DNA of 17,355 nucleotides. It comes from Clostridia bacterium (lineage in GTDB: Bacteria; Bacillota; Clostridia; Oscillospirales; CAG-272). Of this stretch, positions 1 through 8,900 are shown piece after piece (position 1 is the stretch's first letter; each line of letters starts with the position of its first letter). Both the position numbers and the translations under genes were made by a program. Where the stretch lies: contig CAAFYZ010000019.1 in the NCBI GenBank assembly GCA_900767415.1, forward strand, positions 1 through 17,355, read 5' to 3'. The notes under the pieces were generated by a model. It was given only the letters and a program-made list of their open reading frames with translations, did no database searches and was not told the DNA's origin.

Positions 1-46
1 ACTCCCCCGGAGTGAAATTCAGTCCCCTCGTGCCGCTTCGCTACCG

Positions 47-121
47 GCAGGAGAAGGCAGAGGGAGCGGGCGGCGGGTGTGTTAACGAAAGGTCGGCGGA
101 AAGAGGGCGTTGCGGGTCGTC
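47..121 (+). repeat. Diverged direct repeat, copy A
   Basis: This copy begins with GCAGGAGAAGGCA and ends with TGCGGGTCGTC. Both ends recur identically in copy B, 250 bp downstream, with a partly conserved centre (GTTAACGAAAGGT here against GTTGACGAGAGGT there). The two copies differ by one indel over about 75 bp. No ORF runs through both copies. It is probably a dispersed intergenic repeat of the host genome. Confidence 0.6.
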
Positions 122-170
122 GGGGGCGTAAAGAGTCTATCTCACATCTCCGCGAGCATCTCACCCTTCT

Positions 171-195
171 GTAGGGGTCGGCGCCTCGACGACCC
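171..195. repeat. Short palindromic intergenic element
   Basis: GGGTCG at 175-180 is the reverse complement of CGACCC at 190-195, with a 9-nt GC-rich loop. The layout of GTAGGGG followed by a GC-rich inverted repeat resembles the short palindromic elements scattered through many uncultured clostridial genomes. That resemblance is from memory and has not been searched. Confidence 0.4.
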
Positions 196-296
196 GAGCG
201 GGAAGGGGGCGGAATTTGAGTGAAGGTGCGAAGACGGAAGGTCGATGTGAGAGGACATGCACTCCTCATCCACCGCTCCGCGGTCCCCCTTCTCCA

Positions 297-372
297 GCAG
301 GAGAAGGCAAAGGTGGGGAGCGGAAGTTGATATGTTGACGAGAGGTTGGCGAGAGCGTGCATGCGGGTCGTC
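297..372 (+). repeat. Diverged direct repeat, copy B, with hairpin
   Basis: This is the second copy of the repeat at 47-121. Its left edge overlaps a perfect 8-bp hairpin, CCTTCTCC (288-295) / GGAGAAGG (300-307), with an AGCA loop. In copy A the left hairpin arm is degraded, so copy B may be closer to the intact element. Confidence 0.6.
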
Positions 373-470
373 TTTTTCCGACGCGCCGTCACGGTGTTTC
401 CGCGCACATAAGCAACGCATGAAGGTTGAATCCGCGGGTTTTCCCGGGATTTTCGATCGGCACGGCGACA

Positions 471-503
471 AAAAAGTACCGAGCGGAATGCTCGGTACTT
501 TTT
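471..503 (-). terminator. Intrinsic terminator of the lipoprotein gene
   Basis: A perfect 14-bp inverted repeat: AAAAAGTACCGAGC (471-484) pairs with GCTCGGTACTTTTT (490-503) around a 5-nt loop. It begins 41 nt after the stop codon of the minus-strand lipoprotein gene. The A and T runs make it capable of terminating in both directions. Confidence 0.9.
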
Positions 504-544
504 GTATAGGTTTTCAGACTTTCGTCCGAAGATACTTTCCGAAA

Positions 545-2332
545 TTAGTCCGGAAGTTCTCCGTACTGAGAGTTCTTCAGCTGATTGAGGTAGTTCTGCT
601 TCAGCTCGGCAACGCTCTTATACTTGGTCGCCGCGTCGTCCAGCTGGAAGCCCGCCGTCATCAGCATCTGGTGCCAACGGTTCTTATCTGCCATGTCGTC
701 GACGTTCTTGTAGAAGAAGCCGATCGCATCCTCAAATGCCTTATCGAATGCGGAACGGACATTGCTACGAATGAGCGACAGCATATCGACGTTACCCTCA
801 AGACCGTCACCGGCAGCGACGCCGTAGGTCAGAGTGGTGTTGTAGTACTGTTCAAGGATATCCTTGGAGTGTCTCGCCTGATAATCCATGAAGGCGGAGC
901 ACTGCTTGAACTTCAGCGTGGTGTTCGCAATCGCACCGACACGACCGATGTTGTGTACCTGCGTGAGGTAGTTCTCGGTATGGTCGTCAGTCTGCTTGTA
1001 AAGCGGAACGGGAACAACGCCGAATCCGAGGCCGCCGTCTTCCTTCATCAGCTGGTAGGCATCATACTCAAGAGAGCCGACGCAGATAACGCCGCCGAAG
1101 AGGATCTGGTTCTCGGTGAATCTCGAACGAATCGCACGGAGAGAGCTGGAGTCAAGGCCTGCCGCCGATGTCTGCTGGTCGCTGACGGCGAGAACGCCCG
1201 AAGACTTGAAGAGGGTGGACAGCTTGTTGCAGAAATCAACGAACGCGTCGTTCGGGATCGGGTAGGTATCGACGGAATCCGTCTTGTCTTCGTTCCACAC
1301 GCGGTTGATGATCTGTACCGACGTGGTGTAAAGAAGACCCGAAGCCGAAAGACCCGAAGAGGTGGAAACCGCGAAGCCGAGACGGTCCTTAATGTCCTTC
1401 TGACCGGTCGCATTGTCCGGAGCCGCCTGATATGCGGCAGCGGAATACTTCATCAGAGCGTCATAGGTCCAGTCCTTATTCTTCACGAGCTGGAAGAGGT
1501 CATCGATGTTGGTAGCGCCGTCGCCGTTAAGGTCGCCGGTCAGGCTCGCCTGGTCGAGAGACTCGAAGAGCGAACGGCTGACGGGAACGACGTAGAAGGC
1601 ACGCACCATGTCGGTGAAGTAGTCGGAAGAAAGAAGGTACATCTTCTGCTGGTTCAGCGTCAGAGACTGCATGTACTCGAACATATAGCCGTGATCGTCG
1701 CCGACCTCGGTCGCATAGAGACGATTCTTCGTGAACTCGAAGTGGTTCTCATCGCGCTTCGTCGTCTTCAGGTTCGCGAACACGCCCTTCAGGGACGCCG
1801 CCATCATGTCGTAAACGAAGTTGCAGTACATATCGGGGGTGGAAGAAGAACCGGACTTAATCTCCTCAACGATCTTCTCCTGCACCATGCTCCAGTCGTA
1901 CGCCGAGTTGTTGTCGGGGTAGTATGCGTATGTCACTTCGACGTTCGCATAATCAAGAGCCGCGAGGTTTCTCTCTCTGACCATCTTGTCGATTCTCTGG
2001 TCATTGGTGCCTTCGCCCGAGAGATATCTCTTACAACCGGAAGGAAGCTCCTGACGGTTCGAGCTGTCGGTCATACGGAAGAACAGTTCGGTGGTGTCCC
2101 AGCCATCACCGGGTCTTCCCTCCTCACCGCCACCACCACTGGGGCCGGGGTTAACGGTCATGGTCTTACCGCACTTGTCACACTTGCCGTCACCGTCCGC
2201 GTCGACATGTTTGCACTCGGTGGTGCCGCCGGGTCCGGGGGCGGGCGGAGTGGGGTCACTGGGCGCACAGGACACGAAGACCGCGACTACCATGACCAGA
2301 ACCAAAAGAAGGCTGATAATCTTGTTTTTCAT
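545..2332 (-). CDS. ABC-type extracellular solute-binding lipoprotein
   Basis: This 595-residue exported lipoprotein is probably the substrate-capturing subunit of an ABC importer, most likely for carbohydrate. Residues 1-21 form a signal peptide with a hydrophobic core, ending in a lipobox-like VFVS-C with Cys22 as the lipidation site. A Pro/Gly-rich linker follows. It contains a metal-site-like cluster at residues 40-54 (Cys40, His42, Asp44, Asp46, Asp48, Cys51, Cys54). The remainder reads like a family-1 solute-binding protein, including the DLFQLVKNKDWTYDAL segment. At residues 267-278 there is a dockerin/EF-hand-type loop (D267, N269, D271, D278). The start is set by AAAAGGAG at 2338-2345. 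It has its own promoter and terminator and no permease or ATPase beside it, so its partners must be encoded elsewhere. The family assignment comes from overall pattern; the substrate is unknown. Confidence 0.75.
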   Translation of the reverse strand: MKNKIISLLLVLVMVVAVFVSCAPSDPTPPAPGPGGTTECKHVDADGDGKCDKCGKTMTVNPGPSGGGGEEGRPGDGWDTTELFFRMTDSSNRQELPSGCKRYLSGEGTNDQRIDKMVRERNLAALDYANVEVTYAYYPDNNSAYDWSMVQEKIVEEIKSGSSSTPDMYCNFVYDMMAASLKGVFANLKTTKRDENHFEFTKNRLYATEVGDDHGYMFEYMQSLTLNQQKMYLLSSDYFTDMVRAFYVVPVSRSLFESLDQASLTGDLNGDGATNIDDLFQLVKNKDWTYDALMKYSAAAYQAAPDNATGQKDIKDRLGFAVSTSSGLSASGLLYTTSVQIINRVWNEDKTDSVDTYPIPNDAFVDFCNKLSTLFKSSGVLAVSDQQTSAAGLDSSSLRAIRSRFTENQILFGGVICVGSLEYDAYQLMKEDGGLGFGVVPVPLYKQTDDHTENYLTQVHNIGRVGAIANTTLKFKQCSAFMDYQARHSKDILEQYYNTTLTYGVAAGDGLEGNVDMLSLIRSNVRSAFDKAFEDAIGFFYKNVDDMADKNRWHQMLMTAGFQLDDAATKYKSVAELKQNYLNQLKNSQYGELPD

Positions 2333-2472
2333 GTTTTCTCCTTTTCTAATTTGGATTTTACAAGATCTACCGTAAATTTTCGGTCTGTCGCCCGGTAACG
2401 CGACGACCGTCGGAGGTGCTCTCCGAACTCACCGTAAAGACAGCGTTTCGGCAGGTCTTTTCCAGTAATATA

Positions 2473-2501
2473 AATATAGCACATCTCGGCGGGCAAGTCA
2501 A
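2473..2501 (-). promoter_or_regulatory. Sigma-A promoter of the lipoprotein gene
   Basis: Read on the minus strand, TTGACT (-35, 2496-2501) is followed by a 17-nt spacer and TATATT (-10, 2473-2478). The predicted leader is about 130 nt and contains a small hairpin (TCGGAG/CTCCGA, 2410-2426). I recognise no riboswitch in it. Confidence 0.75.
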
Positions 2502-2546
2502 GCGTACAATTTTGAATCCGCGGAGTTTCTCTGTTTTTCACAAAAG

Positions 2547-2583
2547 AAAAGGCGTCGTTTTGTGCAATGTGCCGACGCCTTTT
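2547..2583 (-). terminator. Intrinsic terminator of the EamA transporter gene
   Basis: AAAAGGCGTCG (2547-2557) pairs perfectly with CGACGCCTTTT (2573-2583) across a 15-nt loop. It lies just beyond the stop codon of the transporter gene on the minus strand. Confidence 0.85.
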
Positions 2584-2606
2584 GTTATATTATAAATAAT
2601 ATGCAC

Positions 2607-3470
2607 TCAAAGATTCAGGAAAACGACGGAGGCGATGCCGACCGCCATGCCGATCCACTGGGTGCGGGAGAGCCGCTCCTTGAAGACGAGGACAGAGACG
2701 AGCGCCGTCACGACGATGCCGCCCGCCGAAATCAGGGGGTACATAATCGAGGCGGGCATCAAGGGATTTAGAAGCATACAGAAGAGGTTGGAACAGCCGT
2801 TCGCCACACCGCAGAGAAGTCCGAAATACCAGCCGCGGGAAAGCGATGCCTTCCATTCTTTTCTCTCAAAAATAAGCGTGCAGGCAAAGAAGAAGACGAA
2901 GGCGACCGCAAGGGCGATCAGCATGAACTCGACCGTCCCCTCTCCGCCGAACGCATCGAGCTGCATCCTCTGCGTCGTGGAACAAAAGCCGTTGCCGAGG
3001 AAGGCGAGGGAGACGAAGAAAATCCAACGGGGCGTAATCTTCTTCGGTTCTTCCCCTTCCTTCTTTTCCATATTGATGAGGAAAAGGGAGATCGCGAGCA
3101 GGACAATGCCGACGATCATGGTCGTGCCGATCGGCTCGTGGCGGAAGATCATCCCGTAGAAGGTGGGGATCAGCAAGGAATAGGACGTAATCAGGGTGGT
3201 CAGCGAGAGCGAGCCCTCGTGAATGGCAAGAAACATGAAAAGAAGCGCCGTCGCATACGACAGAGAGAATCCGAGCGAATAGGGGACGTACTTCCATTCA
3301 AATTCATACCCGAAGCCGCCGCTGAAGAAAAAGACCGCGAACGCCGCAAAAGCGACAAGCGACAGCAGACCGAAGATCGAACGGTCGCCGCAACGCTTCG
3401 TATACGCGGAAAGAAAGGTATTGGTCGAGAGCACCGCAAGAATAATCGCGGACAAATAAACGATTTCCAT
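2607..3470 (-). CDS. DMT-superfamily (EamA-like) membrane transporter
   Basis: This 287-residue integral membrane protein has about ten hydrophobic helices in two similar halves (roughly residues 3-133 and 148-287), split by a charged linker near residues 134-147 (MEKKEGEEPKK). That is the usual size and architecture of EamA/drug-metabolite transporters. The C-terminal end (ASIMYPLISAGGIVVTALVS, then VFKERLSRTQWIGM) follows the pattern shared with small multidrug-resistance proteins, where an acidic residue before a basic loop precedes the last helix. It probably exports or imports a small metabolite, but the substrate cannot be read from sequence. The start is fixed by GGAGG at 3476-3480, five bases from the ATG. 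It is a monocistronic gene with its own promoter and terminator. Confidence 0.85.
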   Translation of the reverse strand: MEIVYLSAIILAVLSTNTFLSAYTKRCGDRSIFGLLSLVAFAAFAVFFFSGGFGYEFEWKYVPYSLGFSLSYATALLFMFLAIHEGSLSLTTLITSYSLLIPTFYGMIFRHEPIGTTMIVGIVLLAISLFLINMEKKEGEEPKKITPRWIFFVSLAFLGNGFCSTTQRMQLDAFGGEGTVEFMLIALAVAFVFFFACTLIFERKEWKASLSRGWYFGLLCGVANGCSNLFCMLLNPLMPASIMYPLISAGGIVVTALVSVLVFKERLSRTQWIGMAVGIASVVFLNL

Positions 3471-3516
3471 AAAAACCTCCGAAAATCAAAAAGTTCCGTC
3501 TCGGGACACGAGGGTC

Positions 3517-3545
3517 AGTATAGCACATCGCATGGTGTTTTGCCA
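3517..3545 (-). promoter_or_regulatory. Probable promoter of the EamA transporter gene
   Basis: On the minus strand, TATACT (-10, 3517-3522) lies 17 nt downstream of a poor -35, TGGCAA (3540-3545). The -35 sits inside a small inverted repeat, CATGG (3531-3535) / CCATG (3543-3547). A weak -35 under a palindrome is compatible with control by a regulator, but this is only suggestive. The rest of the 3471-3741 spacer is AT-rich, with two GATGTGAAA direct repeats (3633-3641, 3660-3668) and no gene. Confidence 0.5.
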
Positions 3546-3741
3546 TGGATTTTTGTTTTTTTGATGGAAAATTCTATCCTCATCGCTCTCGTCGGACCAA
3601 AAGGATTTTTCCATGTTTTTCTCCGTTTTTCCGATGTGAAAAACGCGAAAAACGAGCGTGATGTGAAAGATTTTTATCAAATCTATGCCGTTTTTGTAAT
3701 GTTTGATTTACATTATACGTATTTATCGGGCAAAGCCCCTG

Positions 3742-4680
3742 CTATGCGAGAAGCGAAAGGAGCAAAGAGACGATCGGCAGGGTGACGATGCTCAGCATCG
3801 TACCGAGCAAAACGGCGTTCGCGGCGTCCTCCTGTCCCTCTCCGATAATCTCCGAAAAATTCAGCACGATGGAAGCGATCGGGCAGGCGCAGGTGATGAA
3901 GAACGTCTCCTTGATCTCGAGAGAGATCGGGAGGAAATACACGAGAGCGAAGGCGATGAGGGGCATGACAAGCTGTTTTACCGCGACGGCGGCATACACC
4001 GCCCGATTGGTAAAGACGCGGCGAAAATCCATGCCGGCAAGGCGCATCCCCATGATCAGCATGGAGAGAGGGGTGGACATACGCGCCGTGGCGGTGATCA
4101 TGCCGGCAAGGTCGGCAGGCAGGGTGAATCCCGTGACGAAGATCAGCATACCGATGACGAAGCCGATCATCGTGGGGTTCAGAAACAGGGTCTTCGCATT
4201 GATGTAATGCACGTCGCGGGCGATGATGGCAGAGCCGACCGTCCAGGCGATCATATTCATAATGAAGGCGTATACCGTGGTATAGATGATCACCTCGGAC
4301 GCCGCCGCGGGCATGAGTGCCTCGATGACGGGAATCCCGAAGAAGCCGCAGTTGCCGAATGCGCAGGCGAGCGTCAGAATCCGACAGAGGACGCGCTCAC
4401 GGCTTTTCTTATTCAGAAGAAGGAAGGTAACGCCGAGCATCACGGCGTGGACGGTGAGGCAGATCGCAGCAAATATCCCGATGTCCCGCAGTTTTTCGAC
4501 GGTAAACGGTATGTGGAAGGTATAGATATAAAGGCAGGGCTGACAGAGATAGAGCAGGATCTTCGAGCATCCCGGAATACAGGATTCGGAAATCATGCCC
4601 CGTCGGCGCAGAAGATAGCCCGGGACTGCCGTCGTGAGTATCACGGCGACGACGGAAAGCGCAACGAAAAAAACGGTCAT
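3742..4680 (-). CDS. AEC-family (auxin efflux carrier-like) transporter
   Basis: This 312-residue membrane protein has about ten helices in two inverted halves. Family hallmarks are visible: GNCGFFGIPVIEAL at residues 109-122 (the conserved Asn-Gly-Phe-Gly-Pro stretch), LNP followed by a Gly-rich helix near residue 168, and TPLSMLIMGMRLA near residue 205. Family members usually carry organic anions or related small metabolites across the cytoplasmic membrane; the substrate is unknown here. The SD AAAGGA is at 4687-4692. The gene starts 55 nt after the foldase gene and no terminator separates them, so it is likely the last gene of the nadE-mfd transcript. Beyond its stop I see only a short GGGC/GCCC hairpin (3728-3738) without a U-tract, so the operon end is unclear. 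Confidence 0.9.
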   Translation of the reverse strand: MTVFFVALSVVAVILTTAVPGYLLRRRGMISESCIPGCSKILLYLCQPCLYIYTFHIPFTVEKLRDIGIFAAICLTVHAVMLGVTFLLLNKKSRERVLCRILTLACAFGNCGFFGIPVIEALMPAAASEVIIYTTVYAFIMNMIAWTVGSAIIARDVHYINAKTLFLNPTMIGFVIGMLIFVTGFTLPADLAGMITATARMSTPLSMLIMGMRLAGMDFRRVFTNRAVYAAVAVKQLVMPLIAFALVYFLPISLEIKETFFITCACPIASIVLNFSEIIGEGQEDAANAVLLGTMLSIVTLPIVSLLLSLLA

Positions 4681-4735
4681 AAGACATCCTTTCTCGGTTC
4701 GGACGGATCGGCAAACGAAGAATCCGCCGAAAAGA

Positions 4736-5935
4736 TCAGCGAAAAACGAACTCGCTGTTATACGGAAGAGAGACTATATCAAAAGCCAGTGCCTCCTCGC
4801 TCAGCGTAACGTCGGGAAGGAAGAGGGAGAGGGTCTTTTCAAACGAGGCGTCGGCGACGCGGGAATAAAAATCGGTAAAAAACCGTTCGTTCTGCGAGAG
4901 GGTGTAGGCGGAGGCGGTCGGCTCGGTGCAGGCAAGGAAAAAGCAGATCTTCCCTTCGCCGTCGGTGCACTCGGCGTATTCGCCGGGGTTCATCTCTAAG
5001 GCGCGGGCGACGAGCGAGGGATATTCTTCGGCAAACTCTTTTCCGAACGCACTGCCCGCAGAGAAATAATACCCGTCGGTCAGCTCCCGCCCTTCCCCGT
5101 CGTCATACTTTTCAATCAGGTTAAAAAACATCAGAAGGTTCATCATCTCGCCCTCACCGCTCTCGCGGCTCTCAATACTTTGGCGCACTCTTTCGATCAG
5201 GGCGGCGCGTTCTGCCTTCTCGCTCTCGGTAAAGTCGCGCAAAAGATCCCGACCGCCCTCGGTCACGCGGTTCCCGTTCTCGTCCGTAACGAAGGTGTCC
5301 GAGGTGCGCAGGGTCAGAAGATAAACATGCTTATAATTCGCCGAAAAGTAGGAAGAGGCGTCGGCGGTGTTTTTGAGATTTTCTCCGTTTTCTCCGTAGA
5401 TTGCCGCCTCGGCTTTCCCCGCTTTGTAAAGAATTGTTATGGATTTTACATAATCGTCGTAGGTGAAGCCGTATTTTTCGGTCAGCCGATTGAAGGTGTC
5501 TTTGTTCCCGTCGGCGCGATAGACGAGCACGGCTTCCGCCGCGTCGGAAAGGTTCTTTTTCTCTTCGGCAGTCAGTGCGGCGGCACTGTCGAAGAGGGAC
5601 GCCGCGACCAGCGTGCGACGTATATAATCGGAAAAACCGTCAGAAAGACGCTGTCCGTAGCGCACCCCTTCGCTGTCCGTCAGTTCCCAGAAAACGGGGG
5701 TGTCGTATGCGCCGACCCCGTCGGCGCGCAAAGAGGCGAGATACAGACCTTTATAAAAGGAAGCAAAGTAGGAATAAGTTCCTTTTTCCAACGTGAGGTT
5801 TTGATACGACGCGACCGCGCGGGCGCGGCGGGGGGGGGGGGGGGGGGGGGAGGGGGAAAACAGAGCCCCCCCCGCCGCGAGAATCAACGCAAGGGCGACG
5901 GCAAGGGAGAGGAAAAGAATCCGTTTGGTTTTCAT
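4736..5935 (-). CDS. Exported PrsA/PpiC-like foldase (degenerate)
   Basis: This 399-residue protein has an N-terminal signal or anchor helix (about residues 5-27) and no lipobox Cys, then a Pro/Arg-rich patch (SPSPPPPPPRRAR), then a long soluble region. Residues ~80-190 resemble the helical SurA/PrsA chaperone part. Residues ~200-345 resemble a diverged PpiC rotamase domain: YKHVYLLTLRT occupies the position of the usual first strand, and YFSAGSAFGKEFAEEYPSLV followed by LEMNPGEYAE the usual later part. The canonical active-site signature is not obvious, so catalytic activity is doubtful. Foldases of this kind commonly follow mfd in Clostridia. The ATG overlaps the mfd stop by 4 nt (ATGA), indicating translational coupling. 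The gene contains a 21-G/C homopolymer at codons 29-36 and a second run of eight; a one-base slip would abolish the frame. Confidence 0.6.
   Translation of the reverse strand: MKTKRILFLSLAVALALILAAGGALFSPSPPPPPPRRARAVASYQNLTLEKGTYSYFASFYKGLYLASLRADGVGAYDTPVFWELTDSEGVRYGQRLSDGFSDYIRRTLVAASLFDSAAALTAEEKKNLSDAAEAVLVYRADGNKDTFNRLTEKYGFTYDDYVKSITILYKAGKAEAAIYGENGENLKNTADASSYFSANYKHVYLLTLRTSDTFVTDENGNRVTEGGRDLLRDFTESEKAERAALIERVRQSIESRESGEGEMMNLLMFFNLIEKYDDGEGRELTDGYYFSAGSAFGKEFAEEYPSLVARALEMNPGEYAECTDGEGKICFFLACTEPTASAYTLSQNERFFTDFYSRVADASFEKTLSLFLPDVTLSEEALAFDIVSLPYNSEFVFR
5830..5850. repeat. G21 homopolymer inside the foldase gene
   Basis: Twenty-one consecutive G on the plus strand (C on the coding strand) encode the proline patch after the signal helix. 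G5 follows one A later (5852-5856), and C8 lies at 5866-5873. At the printed length the reading frame stays open. Such tracts change length by slipped-strand mispairing and are also prone to sequencing or assembly error. Confidence 0.95.
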
Positions 5936-8900
5936 TGTTTTTTCTCCTTTTCTTCCGTTTTCGAGAGAACGGCGATATAATCGGTCAGGACAGAGAGCGC
6001 GAGCACACTTCCCTCCTCTGTACCGCGCAGGCGGCAGGCGACGGCACCGCCGCCCGGGCGGAAGGCAAGTCCCGGATATTTTGCGAAGAGTTCCGACCAG
6101 ACGGCAAGATCCGGCTTTTCCACCGAGAAGGTAAGCACGCCGCCGTGCTCTTCCACCCGACGGATCTTCGCGCGGGCGGCGAACGCACGGAGGAGCGACA
6201 CGCGCAGAAGGCGTGCGGTCGCGTCGGGGATCGTGCCGAAACGGTCGAGGAACTCGTCCGAGACGTCTCTGTAATCCTCTTCGTTTTCAATTAAGGAAAT
6301 CTTCTTATACATTTCCATTCTGGCGGCGGGAGAGGCAATGTACCGCTCCGGAATGTTCGCGTCGCGGTGCATATCCACCGTCGCCTCGAACGGCGGCTCG
6401 GGCGTCTTCCCGCCCTCTTCCAGCACCGCCTCGGAGAGAAGACGGATATAGAGATCGTACCCGACGCTGTCGATATAGCCGTGCTGTTCGGCACCGAGGA
6501 GGTTCCCCGCCCCGCGGATCTCGAGGTCGCGCAGGGCAATCTTGAAGCCGGCTCCGAACTCGGCATACTCGCGGATGGTACTCAGCCGTTTGGTCGCGAC
6601 CTCGGAGAGTGCCTTCCCCATGCGATAGGTAAAATAGGCATACGCCTGTCTTGTCCCGCGTCCGACTCTGCCGCGGAGCTGGTGAAGCTGGGAGAGTCCC
6701 ATGTGATCGGCGTTTTCGATGATGAGGGTGTTCGCATTCGGAAGATCGACGCCCGTCTCGACGATGGTGGTACAGACGAGAATGTCCAGTTCCCCACGCA
6801 CGAGCGACTGCCAGATGTCTTCGAGTTCTTCCTTTTCCATCTGCCCGTGGGCGTAAGCGACGCGCGCCTCGGGAAGTTCTTTCATGATCCGCCCGGCGAC
6901 AAGGTCGATGTTGTCGATGCGGTTGTAAAGATAGAGCACCTGCCCGCCGCGGGCAAGTTCTCTGCCCATCGCCTCGGCGAGAATCCCGTCGTCGTGCTCC
7001 AGAACATAGGTCTGCACGGGGCGGCGGTCGGAAGGGGCTTCGTCCAATACCGACATATCGCTGATCCCGCTCATCGCCATGTTCAAAGTACGCGGAATGG
7101 GGGTGGCGGTCAGAATGAGGGTATCTACGTTTTTCGCGAATTCACGCAGTTTTTCCTTCTGCGTGACACCGAACCGTTGTTCCTCGTCGATGATCAGAAG
7201 TCCGAGATCGCGGAATTCGATCTTTTTGGAGAGAAGTTTATGCGTGCCGATCAGAATGTCGATCTCCCCGCGACGAAGGCGGCGAAGAATCGCCTCCTCT
7301 TCTTTCGGTGTGCGGAAGCGGGAGAGCATCTCGACCGTGACGGGGTAACCGCGCATACGGGACAAGGCGGTCTGATAATGTTGAAGAGCGAGAATGGTGG
7401 TCGGGACGAGGAACGCCACCTGCTTTCCGCCGCACACCGCCTTGAAGGCGGCGCGGAGGGCGACTTCCGTTTTGCCGAAGCCGACATCGCCGCAAAGCAG
7501 ACGGTTCATCGGCACGGGGCGTTCCATATCCGCCTTGATCTCTTCGATCGCACGGAGCTGGGAGTCGGTGGGAGCAAACTCGAAGGAGGCGTCGAACTCT
7601 TCTTCCATCTCGGAATCTTTCGGGAAGGCATAGCCCGGGCGACGCTGACGCTCCGCATACAGGCGAATGAGGTCTTTTGCGATATTTTTGGCGGCGGACT
7701 TCGCCTTCGCGGTCTTGCGCGACCAGTCGGAGCCACCCATCTGCGAAAGTTTTACCGTGCCGTCGGAATCCTTGCGTCCGATGTACTTCCCGATCATCTC
7801 GAGACGGTCGCAGGGGACGAAGAGGGTGTCGGTGCCGGCGTAGCGCACCGTGATATAATCGCGGGTCGCGCCGTCCACGGTAACGGTGCTGATCCCCTCG
7901 AAGCGCCCGATCCCGTACTTTCTGTGTACGACGTAATCGCCCGGGGAAAGATCGGCATAACTGAGCAGGCGTTCTCCCGCCCCGCCGGAGCGACGGAGAA
8001 TGCGTGCCTCCCGCCGTGCGGCGACGACGCGCTTCCCTTCGTCCTGTGCCATAGAGAGGACGGCGACCCTCGCCATCATCAGCTCATATCCTTCTAAAAG
8101 GTCGCCGACGGTGACGTAAACAACGCCGTTTTGCATAGTATTGTAGTCAAAATCCGCTTTTCCCCGCAGATCGACGGCAGGAAAATCGTTTTCCTGCAAA
8201 GAGGAGAGCAACGAGGCGACGCCCTGTTTATTCTCGCATACGATGAGAATACGGTAAAGGGCTTTGCGGAAGGTGGTCAGGTCCTCGAAAAGAAGGGACG
8301 CATTCTCCCCATAGGACACCGTCCGTCGCGAGCGGAAACCGAAAAGTCCCGAGACGCGCATGGTGCCGACACCGCCCGAAAAGGGATTCAGATGGACGGC
8401 GACGTTGCGCGAGAGGAAGTCCTCAAAGTCGGCGGTGTCCGCAAAATAGCGTGCCGCCTCCGCGCTGACAAGTCCGAGCGAGAGTAGCGTCTCGCGCTCT
8501 CCGCGGAGAAGTTCACTCTGCTTTTTCAGGTTCTCGCGGATGCCCGCCGTGCCGAGAAGATAGACGGCGGTACGCGGGTGAAGGTCGAAATAGGAAAACA
8601 GCGTCGACTGCCCGTCGTAGAGAAGTCCTTCGTATTTATCGCGGAATTCCGTCGGAAGACGGTTTTCGAGGGCGTTTTTTTCTTTTTCGAGTTTTTGCCG
8701 CACGTCATCGTCCTTTGCCTTCGCGAGCAGGCGATCGACGGTAGCAAGAATCCGCGCCCGCGCCTCTTCCGAGACGAGCGTCTCTCCCGCCGGCAAAAAC
8801 GAGAGTTTTCCGACGCTGCCCGTCACGCGCTGTGTCACGGGGTCGAACGCCTCCATGCGGTCGATCTCGTCACCGAAAAATTCAAACCGGACGGGGGCAC

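Larger units (their letters stand above)
1..470. other. Non-coding leading region with repeats
   Basis: I see no convincing gene here. The open frames present lack an SD site and have low-complexity Arg/Ser-rich translations typical of GC-rich non-coding or antisense DNA. The stretch contains two copies of a diverged direct repeat (47-121 and 297-372), a palindromic element (171-195), and an inverted pair CTCACATC (141-148) / GATGTGAG (244-251) that brackets the palindrome. This suggests a mosaic of small intergenic repeat elements rather than a lost gene. Nothing else is recognisable. Confidence 0.5.

Noticed and set aside
257..2398. 713-codon plus-strand open frame
   Set aside because: It is antisense to the lipoprotein gene, which has a signal peptide, SD, promoter and terminator. 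The plus-strand translation has no SD and no recognisable domain.
3486..3680. 64-codon minus-strand open frame between the two transporter genes
   Set aside because: It has no SD, and it runs through the EamA promoter and AT-rich non-coding DNA.
3728..3738. GGGC/GCCC hairpin after the AEC transporter as a terminator
   Set aside because: It has only a 4-bp stem and no U-run follows on the minus strand.
6367..8097. 576-codon plus-strand open frame
   Set aside because: It is a shadow of mfd created by GC-rich codon structure; mfd is intact on the other strand with all motifs.
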